DNA of 64,000 nucleotides from Desulfovibrio cuneatus DSM 11391 (GTDB taxonomy: Bacteria; Desulfobacterota; Desulfovibrionia; Desulfovibrionales; Desulfovibrionaceae), in NCBI RefSeq assembly GCF_000430005.1, contig NZ_KE387018.1:44412-108411 (forward strand), read 5' to 3'. Both the position numbers and the translations under genes were made by a program. The notes beneath the pieces were generated by a model. That model saw only the letters and a program-made list of their open reading frames with translations, made no database searches and was not told the DNA's origin. Shown one piece after another: positions 45,397 through 54,968 of the stretch (within the stretch, counting starts at the first letter, position 1; each line of letters starts with the position of its first letter).

Positions 45397-45495
45397 GCAA
45401 ACGACCACTTCAAAAGAAGGCTACCCCTGGTTGCTGTTGCCGCCATTCCCTCCTTTGTTCGGCGCGGCTGGGTTTCCCCCAGGGGCATTGCAAAA

Positions 45496-45512
45496 CAGTT
45501 TCAATGAAACTG
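45496..45512. promoter_or_regulatory. Palindrome upstream of dctP
   Basis: CAGTTTCA-A-TGAAACTG is a perfect 8+1+8 inverted repeat about 255 bp before the dctP start. It differs from the operator ahead of the LacI-type gene and could be a site for another regulator. Confidence 0.3.
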
Positions 45513-45703
45513 TCGGATGACACTTCGCGGGTGAGCGCCAAGTGTGTCGTTTATAGAATCGCGCCTGGCATAAACATTGGTAGCCAAGACGCAGATTGCG
45601 CAGAGAAAGAAAAAGAGAAAGAGAGAGAAGCTGTGGGATATATAGAAAGGCAGACAGTTACCGCATAAAACCAGGTAACGTGCCACCGGAGGAAGGACAA
45701 AGA

Positions 45704-46714
45704 TTACGCATTATACTGGCAACAGGAGTCCCTGAAAACCAGCGGTGTTTCTACTATATGTTGCACAATACCGTGTTGTTGGGCGTGAATGCAGCGAAAC
45801 AGCAACTCTGTTGAAAGCTTGCCAATTTCGTAGCCGGGAACATGCACAGTACTTAATGAAGGGGAAAGGTAGGGAGCCAGTTCAATGTCGTCAAAACCAA
45901 AAATAGAAATATCTTCAGGCACACGCAACCCTGCTTTTTTAATGGCAGAAATTGCACCTACGGCCTGTAGGTCGTTGTTACACAGCACAGCGCTTGGCCT
46001 TTGGGGAAGGGCAAGTAACTGGTGCATGGCTTCATTGCCGTCTTGAATTGAAGGACAACGCTCTGAATACAGGCTGGCAGAAATTTCCAGCCCATGTTTT
46101 TGCAACGTATCCAGGTAAGCTTCCAGGCGTTGCCTGGCCCGGTGCATAACGGAAAAAGGCCCGGCTATGGCTGCAATGCGCTTGTGCCCAAGGCTTACCA
46201 AGCATTCCACAGCGCTGCACGTTACTGTGTAGTTGTCAAAGCCAACACAGTGCAGGGGAACTTGGCTTATTTCCCACATCACTACCACGGGCAATGTTTT
46301 GGCCAGTTCAAGCACGGCGCGCTCATTTTCCGCACAGTACCCTGTAAGCAGTACCCCGGCGCAACGCTGTTCCCGTGTTTGGCGCAGTAATTCGAGTTCT
46401 TTGTGCGGGTCATAGCCTGTGCTGGAAACCACCACATTGAACATATTCTTGTAAGCATATTCCTGAATGCCCACAACAGTGCTGGAAAATACTGAACTTT
46501 GCAGAAACGGCACCAGCGTGGAAATGGTGGTGGAACTGCCCTTGGAAAAATTGGCTGCTGCGGCATTGTAGCTGTAATTGCATTCTTCCATGGCGCAGTG
46601 AATGCGGTCCAGGGTGCGCTGGCTGAGCTTGTGCGGTGCATGAATGGCACGGGAAATGGTGGCGGCGGAAAGGCCAACCTTGGCGGCAAGTTCATAAATG
46701 GTCACTTTTGTCAT
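45704..46714 (-). CDS. LacI-family transcription regulator
   Basis: The 336-residue product has a LacI helix-turn-helix (VTIYELAAKVGLSAATISRA, then the hinge helix YNAAAANFSKG) and a sugar-binding-type effector domain (GVLLTGYCAENE, VVMWEISQVPLHCVGFDNY, FGFDDIELAPYLSPSLSTVH). It is upstream of and in the same direction as the TRAP operon, the likely target. The ATG at 46714 has AAGG 7 nt upstream. The 20-bp palindrome just before it suggests autoregulation. Confidence 0.92.
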   Translation of the reverse strand: MTKVTIYELAAKVGLSAATISRAIHAPHKLSQRTLDRIHCAMEECNYSYNAAAANFSKGSSTTISTLVPFLQSSVFSSTVVGIQEYAYKNMFNVVVSSTGYDPHKELELLRQTREQRCAGVLLTGYCAENERAVLELAKTLPVVVMWEISQVPLHCVGFDNYTVTCSAVECLVSLGHKRIAAIAGPFSVMHRARQRLEAYLDTLQKHGLEISASLYSERCPSIQDGNEAMHQLLALPQRPSAVLCNNDLQAVGAISAIKKAGLRVPEDISIFGFDDIELAPYLSPSLSTVHVPGYEIGKLSTELLFRCIHAQQHGIVQHIVETPLVFRDSCCQYNA

Positions 46715-46734
46715 TGCCGTGCCTTGATGCAACA

Positions 46735-46754
46735 AAATGCAACCGGTTGCATTT
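46735..46754. promoter_or_regulatory. LacI-type operator
   Basis: AAATGCAACCGGTTGCATTT is a perfect 20-bp palindrome with the central CG typical of LacI-family operators, 20 bp before the start of the LacI-type gene. It could control that gene and perhaps the divergent side. Confidence 0.75.
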
Positions 46755-47668
46755 TAGGGGAAATAAAAAAGCGAAATAAAAATGCACTTTTACACCGCTT
46801 GTGGACACCCTGAATCAAATTGCAATGCCTACTGCAATTAGTTATATGTCTATTCACAAAAATTATTTTTGTCAATAAAAAAATAAGTATTACTTTTCAA
46901 ATGGATAGAACCCTTTATTCGTTACCAACACGTTGTCCTGCGCATTTTTTGGCTGAAAATACACACCCTCATGTTTCAGAATAGTCACACAAGGGCTGCT
47001 CTTCAGCCATTATTACGCCAGGGAAGGCGTGCAAACGTCTAGCCCCGGGAACTTACCCCGCAGCAGGGAAAACAGCAACATTAGGCAATTCAAGGCTGCC
47101 ACCTACCGCAGTGAGCAGGCGTTGCATGCTGCACTTGCCTATAGTGCAGAAGCCATAACCAAGCGCGAACGGGCAGCAGATGGCCACAATCAACGAAAGT
47201 AATAACAGAAGAACAAATACACCCCCAAACGTTCCGCGGCTCTAAGAGTTTATCAGAAACACCAGGGAGTGACCGCCCAGACCACAGTAAGATGTGGACG
47301 TGGCCAGGAATAAGCGTTTTGGAACTGACCAGAAGGGGTGAGAGGCAGCATGAATTAATCAGCAAATACAGTATAGTGCATGATTTACATTGCAAAACAG
47401 CCAACCTTTTCAAATACGATTTATTTAATATTATAATAAAAATTTAATTTAAATAATACAAATAGAAATTAGCAACATTTTAATATTGTTGAATAATTAA
47501 TTATAATTAACTTGAAATTAATTGTTTACAATATTCTGAAAGTCAATTAGCCTATCCGCAGAATCGTATAGCCTTACATGTCAGTAAATTATTTTATGCA
47601 GAAGGAGGAGACGTTCACGCTTAAAGGATTGTGCATTCATTATCATCTCTACTTAAAAGGAGAATCCT
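46755..47668. other. Long intergenic region upstream of the TTT/choline-sulfatase operon
   Basis: About 900 bp without a supported gene. The part at 46960-47340 has coding-like GC content but only broken frames. The part at 47405-47600 is extremely AT-rich with several short dyads (for example CAACATTTTAATATTGTTG near 47471) and probably holds promoter and operator of the operon at 47669. Confidence 0.45.
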
Positions 47669-48643
47669 GTGCATACTCATCGCTTTAAGACCTGTATTGT
47701 GGCTTTATCTTTTTTTGTGCTGTTATTTGCTGTACCCCAATCTTTTGCTGCATATCCTGAAAAAACAATTACTATTGTGGTGCCGTTTGCCCCTGGTGGT
47801 CAAGCAGACGTGTGCGCCCGTATGCTGGGCCAAGCATTGCAGCCCTATTTCCCTAAAATTGCCATTACCAACATGGGCAGCGCCAGCGGCACCACAGGTG
47901 CTGCACATGTGTCCGTTGCCAAGCCAGACGGGTATACCCTTTTGCTTGCTTGGTTGCCCTCTGTCGCCATTGCCCCGGCCGTTATGTCCGACATTCCGTA
48001 TTCATGGGACAGCTTTACCTACCTTGGCCTTATTCAGCGCCATTCATTTGCCCTGGTTGCCAACCCCAAGCAACCCATTCAAACGTTTGAGGCCTTAAAA
48101 GCTGCCCTTAAAAGCGGAAACAAGAACCTTCGTTTTGCTACGGCTGGCGTTGGCACGGTGAACTATATCGCGCCCGTTGCTATGCTTGAAGAACTCGCTA
48201 TGCCGGAAGATTCCGTCAAATTTATCCCATTTAAAGGCGGCGCTGCCCAGGCTGCGCCTTCGGTAATGGGGGGGCATATGGACTTTTTATGGCAGGGGCT
48301 TGCCCCCATGACAGGAGCAATACAGGGTAAACAGCTTACTTGCTTGGCTGTGACTTCCCCTGAGCGCGACCCGGCAGTTCCTGATTGTCCCACTGTACGG
48401 GAACTTGGGTACCCAAACCTTGAGAACATTGCCTCGTGGGGGGCATTGGCTGGCCCCAAAGACTTGCCTGCTGAAGTAGTCACTGCATGGGCTGCCGTTC
48501 TTGAAAAGGTCAAAAATGACCCTGCCTGGAATGAAGCGTTACTGAAAATTGGTGCGCAACCTGCTATTATGGCACCAAATGAAACAACGCATTATGTAGG
48601 TGAACAGTTTGAATTGTTTAAGAAAACTAAAAAAGAAAACTAG
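47669..48643 (+). CDS. TTT-family (Bug/TctC) periplasmic binding protein
   Basis: The 324-residue product has a signal peptide (cut near SFAAYPEK) and the Bug-family pattern: YPEKTITIVVPFAPGGQADV, NMGSASGTTGAAHVSVAKPD, MDFLWQGLAP. It captures the substrate for the TctA/TctB permease. It starts with GTG, 6 nt after AAAAGGAG. Family members bind carboxylates and some zwitterions; with a choline-sulfatase next to it, choline-O-sulfate is a reasonable guess. Confidence 0.92.
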   Translation: MHTHRFKTCIVALSFFVLLFAVPQSFAAYPEKTITIVVPFAPGGQADVCARMLGQALQPYFPKIAITNMGSASGTTGAAHVSVAKPDGYTLLLAWLPSVAIAPAVMSDIPYSWDSFTYLGLIQRHSFALVANPKQPIQTFEALKAALKSGNKNLRFATAGVGTVNYIAPVAMLEELAMPEDSVKFIPFKGGAAQAAPSVMGGHMDFLWQGLAPMTGAIQGKQLTCLAVTSPERDPAVPDCPTVRELGYPNLENIASWGALAGPKDLPAEVVTAWAAVLEKVKNDPAWNEALLKIGAQPAIMAPNETTHYVGEQFELFKKTKKEN

Positions 48644-48704
48644 AGCAGTTGCCCAAAAGCGAATGCCAAACGGTTACCATAATTGACTCTAGCAAGGAAC
48701 AGAT

Positions 48705-50273
48705 ATGGCTACTTCTCCCAATATTCTCTTTATTATGGCAGACCAACTGACTGGTGCAGCCATGCCCATGAATGGACGAACGGTAGTTAAAACCCCTCAT
48801 TTAACGGCTTTGGCCAATGAAGGGGTTAACTTCAGTAAAGCTTATTGTAACAACCCTATTTGCGCTCCATCCAGAGCTTCAATGCTTACCGGGCTACTTG
48901 CTTCACGCATTGGAGCATATGACAACGGCGCTTCTTTTTCCTCAGAAGTACCAACCCTTGCCCATTACCTGAGCGCCATGGGCTATTCAACGACCTTGTC
49001 GGGAAAAATGCATTTTGTTGGTCCAGACCAACTGCATGGTTATGAAGAACGGCTTACTACCGACATTTACCCTTCAGACTACGGCTGGACAGCCGACTGG
49101 ACAGTGGAAGGCCACCCCTACGCGCCTTCTGTTATGTCATTGCGGGGGGTTGTGGAAGCAGGCGTATGCGCCCGTTCCATGCAGGTTGACCACGACGAAG
49201 AAGTAACAGCCACGGTTGTGCAAAAGATATATGACCTTGCCCGTGTGGAAGAGAAAAAGCCTTTTTTCCTCACCGCCAGCCTTACCCACCCGCACAACCC
49301 TTACACGGTTCCGCAAGAATTTTACGACATGTACACAGACGAAGAAATAGACATGCCCACAGTTGGCCCCATTCCACTGGAAAAAATGGACCCGTGGAGC
49401 AAGCGCTTCCATTCTCTTATTCGGGCAGACGAGCATGACGTTTCCCCGGAAAATGTGCGCAAGGCAAGGCGCTCCTACTATGCCACTGTGAGCTATATTG
49501 ATAACTGTGTGGGAAGAATGTTTACTGCCTTGAAAAAGTCTGGCCTTGATGAAAATACCATCATCATTTTCACTTCCGACCATGGCGACATGCTGGGGGA
49601 ACGCGGGTTGTGGTATAAATTTAACCCGTTTGAATGGTCTATTCGTATACCTATGATTATTCGAACACCAGACTGCCGCAAGGGGAGCGCCGTTACCACT
49701 CCCGTTTCCCTGCTAGACCTTACCCCTACCTTATTGGGATATGCAGAATCTAAAACTATCCCTACGCATATGGAGCAATTTGAAGGGAAAAGCTTACGCC
49801 CCCTGCTTACAGGCAAAGGTTCATTGCACCGCGAATGTGTACCTATTGAGTTTACGGCTGAAGGGGTATGCGCGCCTGCACTCATCCTTGTGGGAGAAGA
49901 ATACAAATATATTTACTGTGAAACTGACCCGCCCATGATGTTCAATTTGGCAAAGGACCCCCATGAGCTTAACAACCTTGCAGGAAAAAAGGAATATGAA
50001 GCCATAGAGAACAACGTCCTGAAACAACTGCATAATTTGTGGGACCCGAAGCGCTTGCGGGAAGACATACTTACAAGCCAGGCCAGGCGGTTATTTCTAC
50101 AGCGCCAGGTGCTGCAAGACAGTAACCAGCCGGAGTGGGACTACCAGGTGCGCAAAGATGCTACCCAACAGTATGTGCGCAGCAGGAAAGACCCAAGCAC
50201 TGCCATGAGTAAAAGCAGGGCCAGGCTGCCATATGTTCCCCCCACACCGCCAGACAACCCACGCAACGATTAA
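48705..50273 (+). CDS. betC: Choline-sulfatase-like sulfatase
   Basis: Hydrolyses a sulfate ester, probably choline-O-sulfate, to choline and sulfate. The 522-residue product has no signal peptide and is therefore cytoplasmic. The active-site motif is the Cys type (ICAPSRASMLTG), which needs conversion to formylglycine. Metal ligands are in NILFIMADQLTG and FTSDHGDMLGERGLW. The run LSGKMHFVGPDQLHGYEERL and TTDIYPSDYGWT is almost the same as in proteobacterial choline sulfatases. AAGGAAC precedes the ATG. The maturing enzyme is in the same operon. Confidence 0.85.
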   Translation: MATSPNILFIMADQLTGAAMPMNGRTVVKTPHLTALANEGVNFSKAYCNNPICAPSRASMLTGLLASRIGAYDNGASFSSEVPTLAHYLSAMGYSTTLSGKMHFVGPDQLHGYEERLTTDIYPSDYGWTADWTVEGHPYAPSVMSLRGVVEAGVCARSMQVDHDEEVTATVVQKIYDLARVEEKKPFFLTASLTHPHNPYTVPQEFYDMYTDEEIDMPTVGPIPLEKMDPWSKRFHSLIRADEHDVSPENVRKARRSYYATVSYIDNCVGRMFTALKKSGLDENTIIIFTSDHGDMLGERGLWYKFNPFEWSIRIPMIIRTPDCRKGSAVTTPVSLLDLTPTLLGYAESKTIPTHMEQFEGKSLRPLLTGKGSLHRECVPIEFTAEGVCAPALILVGEEYKYIYCETDPPMMFNLAKDPHELNNLAGKKEYEAIENNVLKQLHNLWDPKRLREDILTSQARRLFLQRQVLQDSNQPEWDYQVRKDATQQYVRSRKDPSTAMSKSRARLPYVPPTPPDNPRND

Positions 50274-50383
50274 TGAGCGTTTCTGTGTGCCTGCCTGATA
50301 CCAATGGGCAGGCACACAGAAAAAACAAACGCAACATCCCAACACATGGTTTACCCCGCACACTGTATATACAGGAGGGTATA

Positions 50384-50893
50384 ATGAAAGCTCTTTTTCA
50401 AGCCGACGTATTGTGGAGTGTTCTTTTACTTCTTTTGGCAGCAATAGGACTTACTTTTCTTGTGCCAAACTACATAGCTGTTCCAACAAAACTCAACAAC
50501 CCCTTCCTCTCCCCCAGGTTCTGGCCAACGCTCATTTTCTATTTAATCGGCATATTAGGGTTTTGTATGTTCTGTAAAGCCCTGTTTGCTACCTATGCAA
50601 ACAAGGGTGTTCTTGCCACTGCCCAAGCACATAGCAAAAAAGTACCGGAAGAAAACACCCGTCGCACCCTCTCTGTTTTGGCGTGCATTGGGTGTATGAC
50701 AGTGGGCATAGCCCTCATCAAGCCACTGGGTATGCCGCTGGCTATTACCTTATGCGTATTGGGCTTACTCTTGCTCGCCCGTAAAAAAACATCCATTGTT
50801 GGTGTTCTGTGCCTTCTTGCCTTGCCCACCATGCTGTATTTATTCTTTTTTCATGTTGCCGATGTCTCCATTCCCCTTGGTTTTTTTGAGTAA
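50384..50893 (+). CDS. tctB: TTT-family small permease subunit TctB
   Basis: The 169-residue membrane protein has four hydrophobic segments and the TctB family pattern near the N terminus (LSPRFWPTLIFYLIGILG) and end (LFFFHVADVSIPLGFFE). The ATG at 50384 follows GGAGG; the frame open to 50273 is not used. 11 bp before tctA. Confidence 0.88.
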   Translation: MKALFQADVLWSVLLLLLAAIGLTFLVPNYIAVPTKLNNPFLSPRFWPTLIFYLIGILGFCMFCKALFATYANKGVLATAQAHSKKVPEENTRRTLSVLACIGCMTVGIALIKPLGMPLAITLCVLGLLLLARKKTSIVGVLCLLALPTMLYLFFFHVADVSIPLGFFE

Positions 50894-50904
50894 CCGGAGG
50901 ATAT

Positions 50905-52389
50905 ATGTTGGATGCACTCGTTTCAGCTTACGGTTTATTGATGAGTTTCAGCAATTTCGTTGCACTTTTCGTGGGGGTAATTATCGGGCTGGTTGTTGGG
51001 GCCATACCTGGCATGACAGTCGTTATGGCTGTTGCTCTTGCGCTGCCCTTCACCTTTGGCATGCCACCCTTAACCAGCCTTTTACTCCTTATTGGCATTT
51101 ATAAAGGGGGCATATATGGCGGCTCCATTACAGCCATTACCATAAAAACCCCGGGCACTGCTGCCGCTGCCTGTACAATTCTTGACGGCTATGCACTTAC
51201 CCAAAAAGGCCAGGCCCGCAAGGCTTTGGATATGGCACTGTATGCTTCCATTGCAGCAGATATCATTTCCAACCTTTCACTTATTTTGTTTACGGGCATG
51301 CTTGCTTCTTTGGCCCTTGATTTTGGCCCCCCTGAATATTTTACGCTGGGTATTTTTGCCCTCACTATTATTGCCGGGGTTTCCGGTGCCCGCTTGCTTA
51401 ATGGCATAAGCGCCGCCGCCCTTGGCCTTTTATTTGCCACCATTGGCCTGGACTTGCTGTACGGCCAGGCCCGCCTCACTTTTGGCAACCATGAGCTTTT
51501 TAGCGGTGTGAGCTTTATTCCCCTGCTTATAGGGTTATTTGCCATGCCTGAAATAATTGGTTACTATTTCGAATCAACCGCCCAGCGCATACACAGCGCA
51601 ACCCCCCAAAGCCAGGGGGAGCCGTTGCGCTTCAAGGAATTCATCACACATTGGCGCACTATTTTGCGTGGCTCAATTATTGGTGTTATTCTTGGGGCCA
51701 TTCCTGGCCTTGGGGCCACACCCGCTTCGTTTCTCTCTTACAGCGAAGCCAGGCGCAAATCTTCCCACCCCGAACGCTTTGGCACCGGGGAGCTAGATGG
51801 AGTAGCGGCGGCTGAATCAGGAAACAACGGGGTTGCAGGTTCCACACTCATTCCCCTTCTTTCCCTGGGCATTCCGGGCGATGTAGTTACCGCCATCTTG
51901 CTTGGTGCGTTCATGATACATGACCTCAAGCCTGGGCCAATGCTGTTTCAAGAGCATTTAGATATTGTTTACGCCCTTTTCATAGGCATCATGCTTTCAT
52001 CGCCTTTTTTGTTTATCTGCGGTAAAGTGGCAATACGTTTATTCAGCAAGGTAACGGAAGTACCCCGCCATGTGTTGTTTCCGTGTGTTTTTGCTTTTTG
52101 CTTGTATGGCACATACGCAGTAAACAGTTCTTTGTTTGATGTGGGCATTATGCTGGGTATGGGTGTTCTTGGCTACATTATGCATTTATGTGCAGTGCCT
52201 GCGGCTCCTTTTGTTATCGCCTACATTCTGGGCCCGATGATAGAAGACAGCTTCCGGCAAGCGTTAATCACCTCCGGCAATGATGTAAGCATATTTTTCT
52301 CAAGCCCTATAACCATTGTCTTTTGGCTGTTTACCCTTGCAAGTATTGTATTTGCCTGGAGGCAGTCCAAAGCGCTTCAAGGAATATGA
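50905..52389 (+). CDS. tctA: TTT-family large permease subunit TctA
   Basis: The 494-residue multi-helix permease has the TctA signature GVIIGLVVGAIPGMTVVMAV, YKGGIYGGSITAITIKTPGT, and AAESGNNGVAGSTLIPLLSL followed by GIPGDVVTAILLGAF. CGGAGG precedes the ATG. Its stop overlaps the ROK gene start (ATGA). Confidence 0.95.
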   Translation: MLDALVSAYGLLMSFSNFVALFVGVIIGLVVGAIPGMTVVMAVALALPFTFGMPPLTSLLLLIGIYKGGIYGGSITAITIKTPGTAAAACTILDGYALTQKGQARKALDMALYASIAADIISNLSLILFTGMLASLALDFGPPEYFTLGIFALTIIAGVSGARLLNGISAAALGLLFATIGLDLLYGQARLTFGNHELFSGVSFIPLLIGLFAMPEIIGYYFESTAQRIHSATPQSQGEPLRFKEFITHWRTILRGSIIGVILGAIPGLGATPASFLSYSEARRKSSHPERFGTGELDGVAAAESGNNGVAGSTLIPLLSLGIPGDVVTAILLGAFMIHDLKPGPMLFQEHLDIVYALFIGIMLSSPFLFICGKVAIRLFSKVTEVPRHVLFPCVFAFCLYGTYAVNSSLFDVGIMLGMGVLGYIMHLCAVPAAPFVIAYILGPMIEDSFRQALITSGNDVSIFFSSPITIVFWLFTLASIVFAWRQSKALQGI

Positions 52390-53600
52390 GCAATATTACT
52401 AGGTTAACTTCTGGTTCGCAGAAAGAGCTACGCCGTGTGAATCGCAATAGGGTTTTTCGCACACTTTTTTCTGCGAGCCAGGCCATTACGCGGCAGGAAA
52501 TTTGCCAAAGCACAGGGCTAAATCTGCCCCTTGTTTCCCGCATTATTACTGAACTGCTGGGAGCAGACCTATTGGAAGAAGTAATTTCTTCCTCTACCCT
52601 TGAACGCCGGGGAAGGCGCTGCACAGCGCTGCAAATTCATGCAGAAGGGGCCTATGTTATTTCCGTTGCCATTACTGCGTATTCACAAGAAATTCTTGTT
52701 GGCAACATGAAGGGGCATATACTCTACAACAAAACCCTTCCGGGTATTTTTGCCCTTCCCCCCCAGGAACTTATCACCTTTTTGGCAGATTCCATAGAAG
52801 ACGCCCTTCAAGCCACGCGCATTCCTCGGGAACGGGTACTGGGAGGTTCCATGGCCTTGCCAAGGCAAATGTTGCTCCCCGGCAGCAGCGCTTCCAGCCT
52901 TTCCTTTTTGGGTTCCGCATTACGTGAAAAGTTGGAACAAAAGCTCTCTATCCCGCTTGTTTCCATACGCCTTGCGGAGGTTTTGAACCTTGCGGAGGTA
53001 ACATGGGGGGCTTCGCGTGGGTATAAAAACGTAGTATGTGTGCACCTTACAAGCCTTGTAGGGGCAAGCCTGCTACATGCCGGGGCATTATTGCCCCCCC
53101 CTGATACAATAGGCAATATTAGCTGCCTGCCGATTGCCCGTGCAGGCAAGAGCATGGACCTGTTACCTCGTATTGAAAATATGGCTTCAGGCATGAGTAT
53201 TTTGCAACGGCTGGGTTTTCTTTCCCCTGATTCGCAACTTTCAAACTACAGCATTGAAGACACTCTCAACCTTGCTCTTGTACATAGCAGAAGCCTTACT
53301 GGCGATAGTGCCACCATAGCAGCGTTTTCCGATGCTGGAGAATGGATGGGGCATGCGCTGGAAACACTATACCATGCATACCAGCCTGAAATTTTTATTC
53401 TCTCTGGATCGTTAATAGAAAACCCCTACTATTTGAAAGCCTTGGAAGCAGCGTGGGAAGGCCTGTATCCTTCTGGCACACCTGCTGCACTGCGCCTTGG
53501 TACTATGTCTATCGGTTCTGCGGCTATCCTTACCGCGTTAGAAATGTTTACCGCTATGCCAACGCTAGACCTTGAACCATTGCTCGGGGGAGCCGCATAA
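52386..53600 (+). CDS. ROK-family transcription regulator
   Basis: The 404-residue product has an N-terminal winged helix (ITRQEICQSTGLNLPLVSRI ...) and a ROK body (HALETLYHAYQPEIFILSGS). The ATP-binding DxGGT box and the zinc motif CxCGxxGCxE of sugar-responding members are not visible, so it may sense a non-sugar ligand such as the operon's substrate. It overlaps tctA by 4 bp and the maturase by 1 bp, so it is co-expressed with the genes it probably controls. Confidence 0.82.
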   Translation: MSNITRLTSGSQKELRRVNRNRVFRTLFSASQAITRQEICQSTGLNLPLVSRIITELLGADLLEEVISSSTLERRGRRCTALQIHAEGAYVISVAITAYSQEILVGNMKGHILYNKTLPGIFALPPQELITFLADSIEDALQATRIPRERVLGGSMALPRQMLLPGSSASSLSFLGSALREKLEQKLSIPLVSIRLAEVLNLAEVTWGASRGYKNVVCVHLTSLVGASLLHAGALLPPPDTIGNISCLPIARAGKSMDLLPRIENMASGMSILQRLGFLSPDSQLSNYSIEDTLNLALVHSRSLTGDSATIAAFSDAGEWMGHALETLYHAYQPEIFILSGSLIENPYYLKALEAAWEGLYPSGTPAALRLGTMSIGSAAILTALEMFTAMPTLDLEPLLGGAA

Positions 53601-54760
53601 TGCTGCGTAATTCTTTCCCCCTGTTAATCAAGCCTGCTTCATTCTCCTGTAATTTGCAGTGTAAACACTGTTTTTACAGCCTGAAAACCCACGGTAATGG
53701 AAGCCAAAAACAGCTTCATATGTCGGGTAAAACACTACACAGGCTTATAAAAATGTACCTTGCACTCCCCCTGGAGCGGCACGTGTTCATTTGGCAGGGG
53801 GGGGAACCCACCCTCATGGGACTGCAATTTTTTACACACGCTGTGCAGTATCAAAAGCAGTACGCCACAAAGGCGCATACCATTGAAAATTGCCTGCAAA
53901 CCAACGGCACACTCATTACCAAAGATTTTTCAAAGTTCCTGGCAAGAAACCATTTTTTAGTGGGGGTAAGCATAGACGGCCCAAAACATTTACATGACTT
54001 TTACCGTACCTACCCAACAGATAAAGGGAGCTACCAAAAGGTAATGGACAATTTGGGGCTTATGCAAAAAGACGGCGTAAATGTTAACGCATTAACGTTG
54101 CTTACTGCAAATAATGTGCAACATGCCGCAGACATATTCCACCACCTCACAACCAAACATATTCTGCACCATCAGTATATTCCTTGTGTGGAATTCCAGC
54201 CGGACGGTAGCCCTGCCCCATGGGCAGTAGACCCATTGGAATGGGGGAAAGCGCTATGCAGCTTGTTTGACCTGTGGCTTGAAGCGCGAGGGCGTGTTTC
54301 TGTACGGTATTTTGATGCCCTGCTCTATACCCTTATGAGCGGCAGGCCTGGCATATGCCACATGGACAACCGGTGTGGGCAATATGCTGTGGTAGAATAC
54401 GATGGCAGCATTTATCCCTGTGATTTTTTTGTTTCTCCCCAATGGAAGCTAGGCAATATTCATGAAACATCCTGGCAAGAAATATGGCAACACCCCTTGT
54501 ATACTGCATTTGGTCAGGGCAAAAAAACAAATTCAGAAAAATGTTCGTCTTGCCAATGGGTTGGCTTATGTGCTGGCGACTGCCAAAAACACCGGATAGG
54601 GGCATACAGCACTGCGCACTCCCAGCACTCATGGCTTTGCAATGGTTACCGTTTATTCTTTGAGTATGCTGTTCCCATTTTACGAAGGCTGGCAGGCCCA
54701 ACACGCCTACCTGAAGCGGCCCTACCCGAAGTTCCTGAAGGAAATGTCAACGCTGGGTAG
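53600..54760 (+). CDS. Anaerobic sulfatase-maturing enzyme (radical SAM)
   Basis: Oxidises the active-site Cys (or Ser) of a sulfatase to formylglycine without oxygen. The 386-residue product has the radical-SAM motif CNLQCKHCFYS, WQGGEPTLMG, VGVSIDGPKHLHDFYR, and a C-terminal SPASM region with Cys clusters (CGQYAVVEYDGSIYPCDFF, then CSSCQWVGLCAGDC). It starts on the last base of the ROK stop codon. The only sulfatase in the window is in the same operon and is the obvious substrate. Confidence 0.93.
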   Translation: MLRNSFPLLIKPASFSCNLQCKHCFYSLKTHGNGSQKQLHMSGKTLHRLIKMYLALPLERHVFIWQGGEPTLMGLQFFTHAVQYQKQYATKAHTIENCLQTNGTLITKDFSKFLARNHFLVGVSIDGPKHLHDFYRTYPTDKGSYQKVMDNLGLMQKDGVNVNALTLLTANNVQHAADIFHHLTTKHILHHQYIPCVEFQPDGSPAPWAVDPLEWGKALCSLFDLWLEARGRVSVRYFDALLYTLMSGRPGICHMDNRCGQYAVVEYDGSIYPCDFFVSPQWKLGNIHETSWQEIWQHPLYTAFGQGKKTNSEKCSSCQWVGLCAGDCQKHRIGAYSTAHSQHSWLCNGYRLFFEYAVPILRRLAGPTRLPEAALPEVPEGNVNAG

Positions 54761-54840
54761 AAAATATTGGCCTACAAGAATCATCAGGATATCGGCGAAT
54801 ATCAACAGAGTGTAAAAATGGTGGAAAAAGCTGGAAGGCA

Positions 54841-54880
54841 CCCCTGTTGCCAGCCATGCAGGCAACAGGGGCATTTTATT
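54841..54880 (+). terminator. Terminator of the choline-sulfatase operon
   Basis: Perfect 11-bp stem CCCCTGTTGCC / GGCAACAGGGG with a 9-nt loop, followed by CATTTTATTT, 80 bp after the last stop codon and before the convergent ndvB-like gene. Confidence 0.85.
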
Positions 54881-54968
54881 TGCCCCAAAAACCATGCCGG
54901 AACACACAAAGGCAATGGCTGCAAACATGGCTGTTTTACGGATAATACTGTACCTGTCAGAATATCAC

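Noticed and set aside
54722-54928. 68-codon hydrophobic minus-strand frame
   Set aside because: Overlaps the end of the maturase gene and runs through the operon terminator; no ribosome site.
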